In this document: piece by piece, positions 6,201 to 6,239 of the stretch
How the letters are laid out: the number at the start of each line of letters is the position of its first letter
How positions within the stretch are numbered: position 1 is the stretch's first letter
Source: Muribaculaceae bacterium
GTDB lineage: Bacteria > Pseudomonadota > Alphaproteobacteria > Rs-D84
Length of the DNA stretch: 6,239 bases
Assembly (NCBI GenBank): GCA_023665245.1
Contig: JAMPEH010000146.1
Location: 1 to 6,239, forward strand
Reading direction: 5' to 3'
Made by a program: the position numbers and the translations under genes
Notes under the pieces: model-generated
What the model was told of the DNA's origin: nothing
The model's input: the letters and a program-made list of their open reading frames with translations, nothing else
The model's database searches: none

Positions 6201-6239
6201 GGCCCCGGCTGCGCCCGCTGCGGGCGGAACCACTCCGGC
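3211..6239 (+). CDS. Large exported surface protein with acidic repeats and beta-helix modules (3' end missing)
   Basis: The frame from ATG 3211 is open to the right edge: 1009 residues and no stop. AGGAGG at 3198-3203 sits 7 nt upstream. Residues 1-33 are a signal peptide: basic KKAKR, hydrophobic LLCGLLAFAVLAG, likely cleavage after VFA. Residues 71-140 are ten acidic seven-residue repeats. Residues about 169-345 contain Gly-rich short strands. Two related modules follow: 354-601, opening with YSSLQDAINSAPAGSTVTLL and DLTLDLNGHTI, and 617-987, opening with YPTLAEAVAAAEDGDTVILL and NLTIDLGGNTV. Both close with a GG-aromatic/Asn motif and a G(Y/RW)(V/Y) strand (577-601; 959-987). Such modules are common in secreted Clostridia proteins and suggest a right-handed parallel beta-helix (pectin-lyase-like) fold. 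Residues 989-1009 begin a Pro/Ala linker, so an anchor such as an LPXTG or SLH region may follow. No catalytic residues are recognised; adhesion or glycan binding is only a guess. Confidence 0.88.
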   Translation, partial: MKEDFGKKAKRLLCGLLAFAVLAGYLPTTSVFAAEGEEVGVIAWEAGDGEPPADDAGEVNTDAGDDTDDANEVDADANEVNADADEAGEDADEAGEDADKAGEDADEAGEDADEAGEDADEAGEDADEADEDADEADADAEEEAGISLMADEVPVEQAENSPEGDGTKDAPYIVKSGNELRAAFNAANAAAGQTVYIHLAARIPVSGSLRIETGASIVLTGADKVENGLGRLVRTGTESMIVVYGSLVVDHATLSGRYGTTEAPDSPLILVDGGSFELRNGGILKNETQKNETILAVVNGGTAAILDGTVQSKAAGSKPIRVENGVVSVSDASAIGAPAGISTINAAAEVGGSYYSSLQDAINSAPAGSTVTLLSDVDITAAAEELTVDKDLTLDLNGHTIRSSSNMCIWTKGKSHVQLQNGDIVSTGNYGLYAYDNSTITVENATVTAPAAAVWSRGTIIAGEGSRFFGNSYGLFVVSTGKAIVNGGTVEGKAYGINVNGGGATEKPFGSVTIVSGTVKGDTAGISATTQDVVTVEGGSINGDVVVKGESSVLNVSGGYVNGSIITDGTADINITGGWFKDVVEEYLDLSVYMQKDGYVVPKISTDDVASVNGIGYPTLAEAVAAAEDGDTVILLKDVELTETVNINKNLTIDLGGNTVSGNIKKPLFLGNSTVTFDNGTIVQENLSNCIKWVNGGRLTLGGENGTSLTLRNTFSTNDFSTAGLNNNKVLQLSAGAAAIVNAGCTIEAVCGFGIVLQNDGTTVDVYGKVETYFAAISNNGTEGASGDDQVITIQGGAQIISSGAQAIFHPNRGEVNVQDGAYIKGLGGIEMRGGTLNVHGGTIIADYTYNDTYYGFAASANRSGGTVLGAGISISQHVTELPIIVKVSGGVIEGYYALFENDYGGGAPSAGIEISISGGAFTNIDKRNPQQDPYRNDNASKRTSNAITSTYITGFITGGNYSTEPDDEYIAEGHIKYQKDDGRWYIDPTPAPVVTPAPAAPAAGGTTP
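3421..3630 (+). repeat. 21-bp minisatellite encoding ten acidic heptapeptides
   Basis: Ten consecutive 21-nt units encode NEVDADA, NEVNADA, DEAGEDA (twice), DKAGEDA, DEAGEDA (three times), DEADEDA and DEADADA. The central units are nearly identical at DNA level (GACGAGGCCGGYGAAGACGCC); the outer ones are more diverged, as expected for repeats expanding from the middle. The product is extremely acidic with a single Lys, so it should be an extended or disordered stalk just after the signal peptide. Because 21 is a multiple of 3, copy-number change keeps the frame. Confidence 0.93.
4270..4413 (+). repeat. Opening segment of beta-helix module 1
   Basis: Residues 354-401 of the surface protein: an alpha-helical YSSLQDAINSA, a turn, the strand TVTLLSDVDI and the strand DLTLDLNGHTI. 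It aligns with residues 617-660 in order and spacing, differing by a short length change, which shows internal duplication of the module. DNA identity is low, so the duplication is old. Confidence 0.7.
5059..5190 (+). repeat. Opening segment of beta-helix module 2
   Basis: Residues 617-660: YPTLAEAVAAAEDGDTVILL, KDVELTETVNI and NLTIDLGGNTV. It is the partner of the segment at 4270-4413 and starts the second, longer module. The preceding VASVNGIG linker is a common entry to this module type in secreted Firmicute proteins. Confidence 0.7.

Overview
The window looks like a chromosomal segment of a GC-rich, low-copy-repeat Firmicute, most plausibly a gut member of the Oscillospiraceae/Ruminococcaceae. 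That placement is inferred from the GC-rich codons, the strong AGGAGG-type ribosome sites, the uronate-catabolism genes and a secreted Clostridia-style beta-helix protein; nothing here fixes genus or species. All genes read on the + strand.

Left part (1-2143): the 3' end of a long-chain mannitol-dehydrogenase-family oxidoreductase, probably fructuronate reductase (UxuB-like), is followed after a 107-nt gap by a complete uronate isomerase, uxaC. Together they would convert glucuronate to fructuronate and then to mannonate, so this is the end of a hexuronate-use operon. It closes with a GC-rich hairpin terminator.

Middle part (2144-2849): a compact two-gene type II toxin-antitoxin module, a RelB/DinJ-type antitoxin overlapping a YafQ-type ribosome-dependent mRNA interferase, with its own consensus-like promoter (TTGACA, 17 nt, TACAAT) and a possible operator. 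The key observation of the window is that this module is bracketed by two direct repeats of about 120 bp. The left copy is the real end of uxaC (last 14 codons plus stop) and its terminator. The right copy is a diverged duplicate of the same 14 codons, stop and terminator. The module therefore sits between two versions of the uxaC 3' end, as expected if it arrived by recombination in that gene end without harming it; recombination between the repeats would remove it cleanly.

Right part (2969-6239): a 240-nt leader without a gene, rich in symmetric sequence (a 27-bp AT palindrome, a 12-bp tandem duplication, a 12-bp-arm hairpin), then a large open reading frame that runs off the right edge (at least 1009 residues). 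It encodes an exported protein with a signal peptide, an acidic tract of ten seven-residue repeats encoded by a 21-bp minisatellite, two related beta-helix-like modules and the start of a Pro/Ala-rich linker. It is probably a cell-surface protein whose anchor lies outside the window. I see no functional link between it and the toxin-antitoxin module or the uronate genes.
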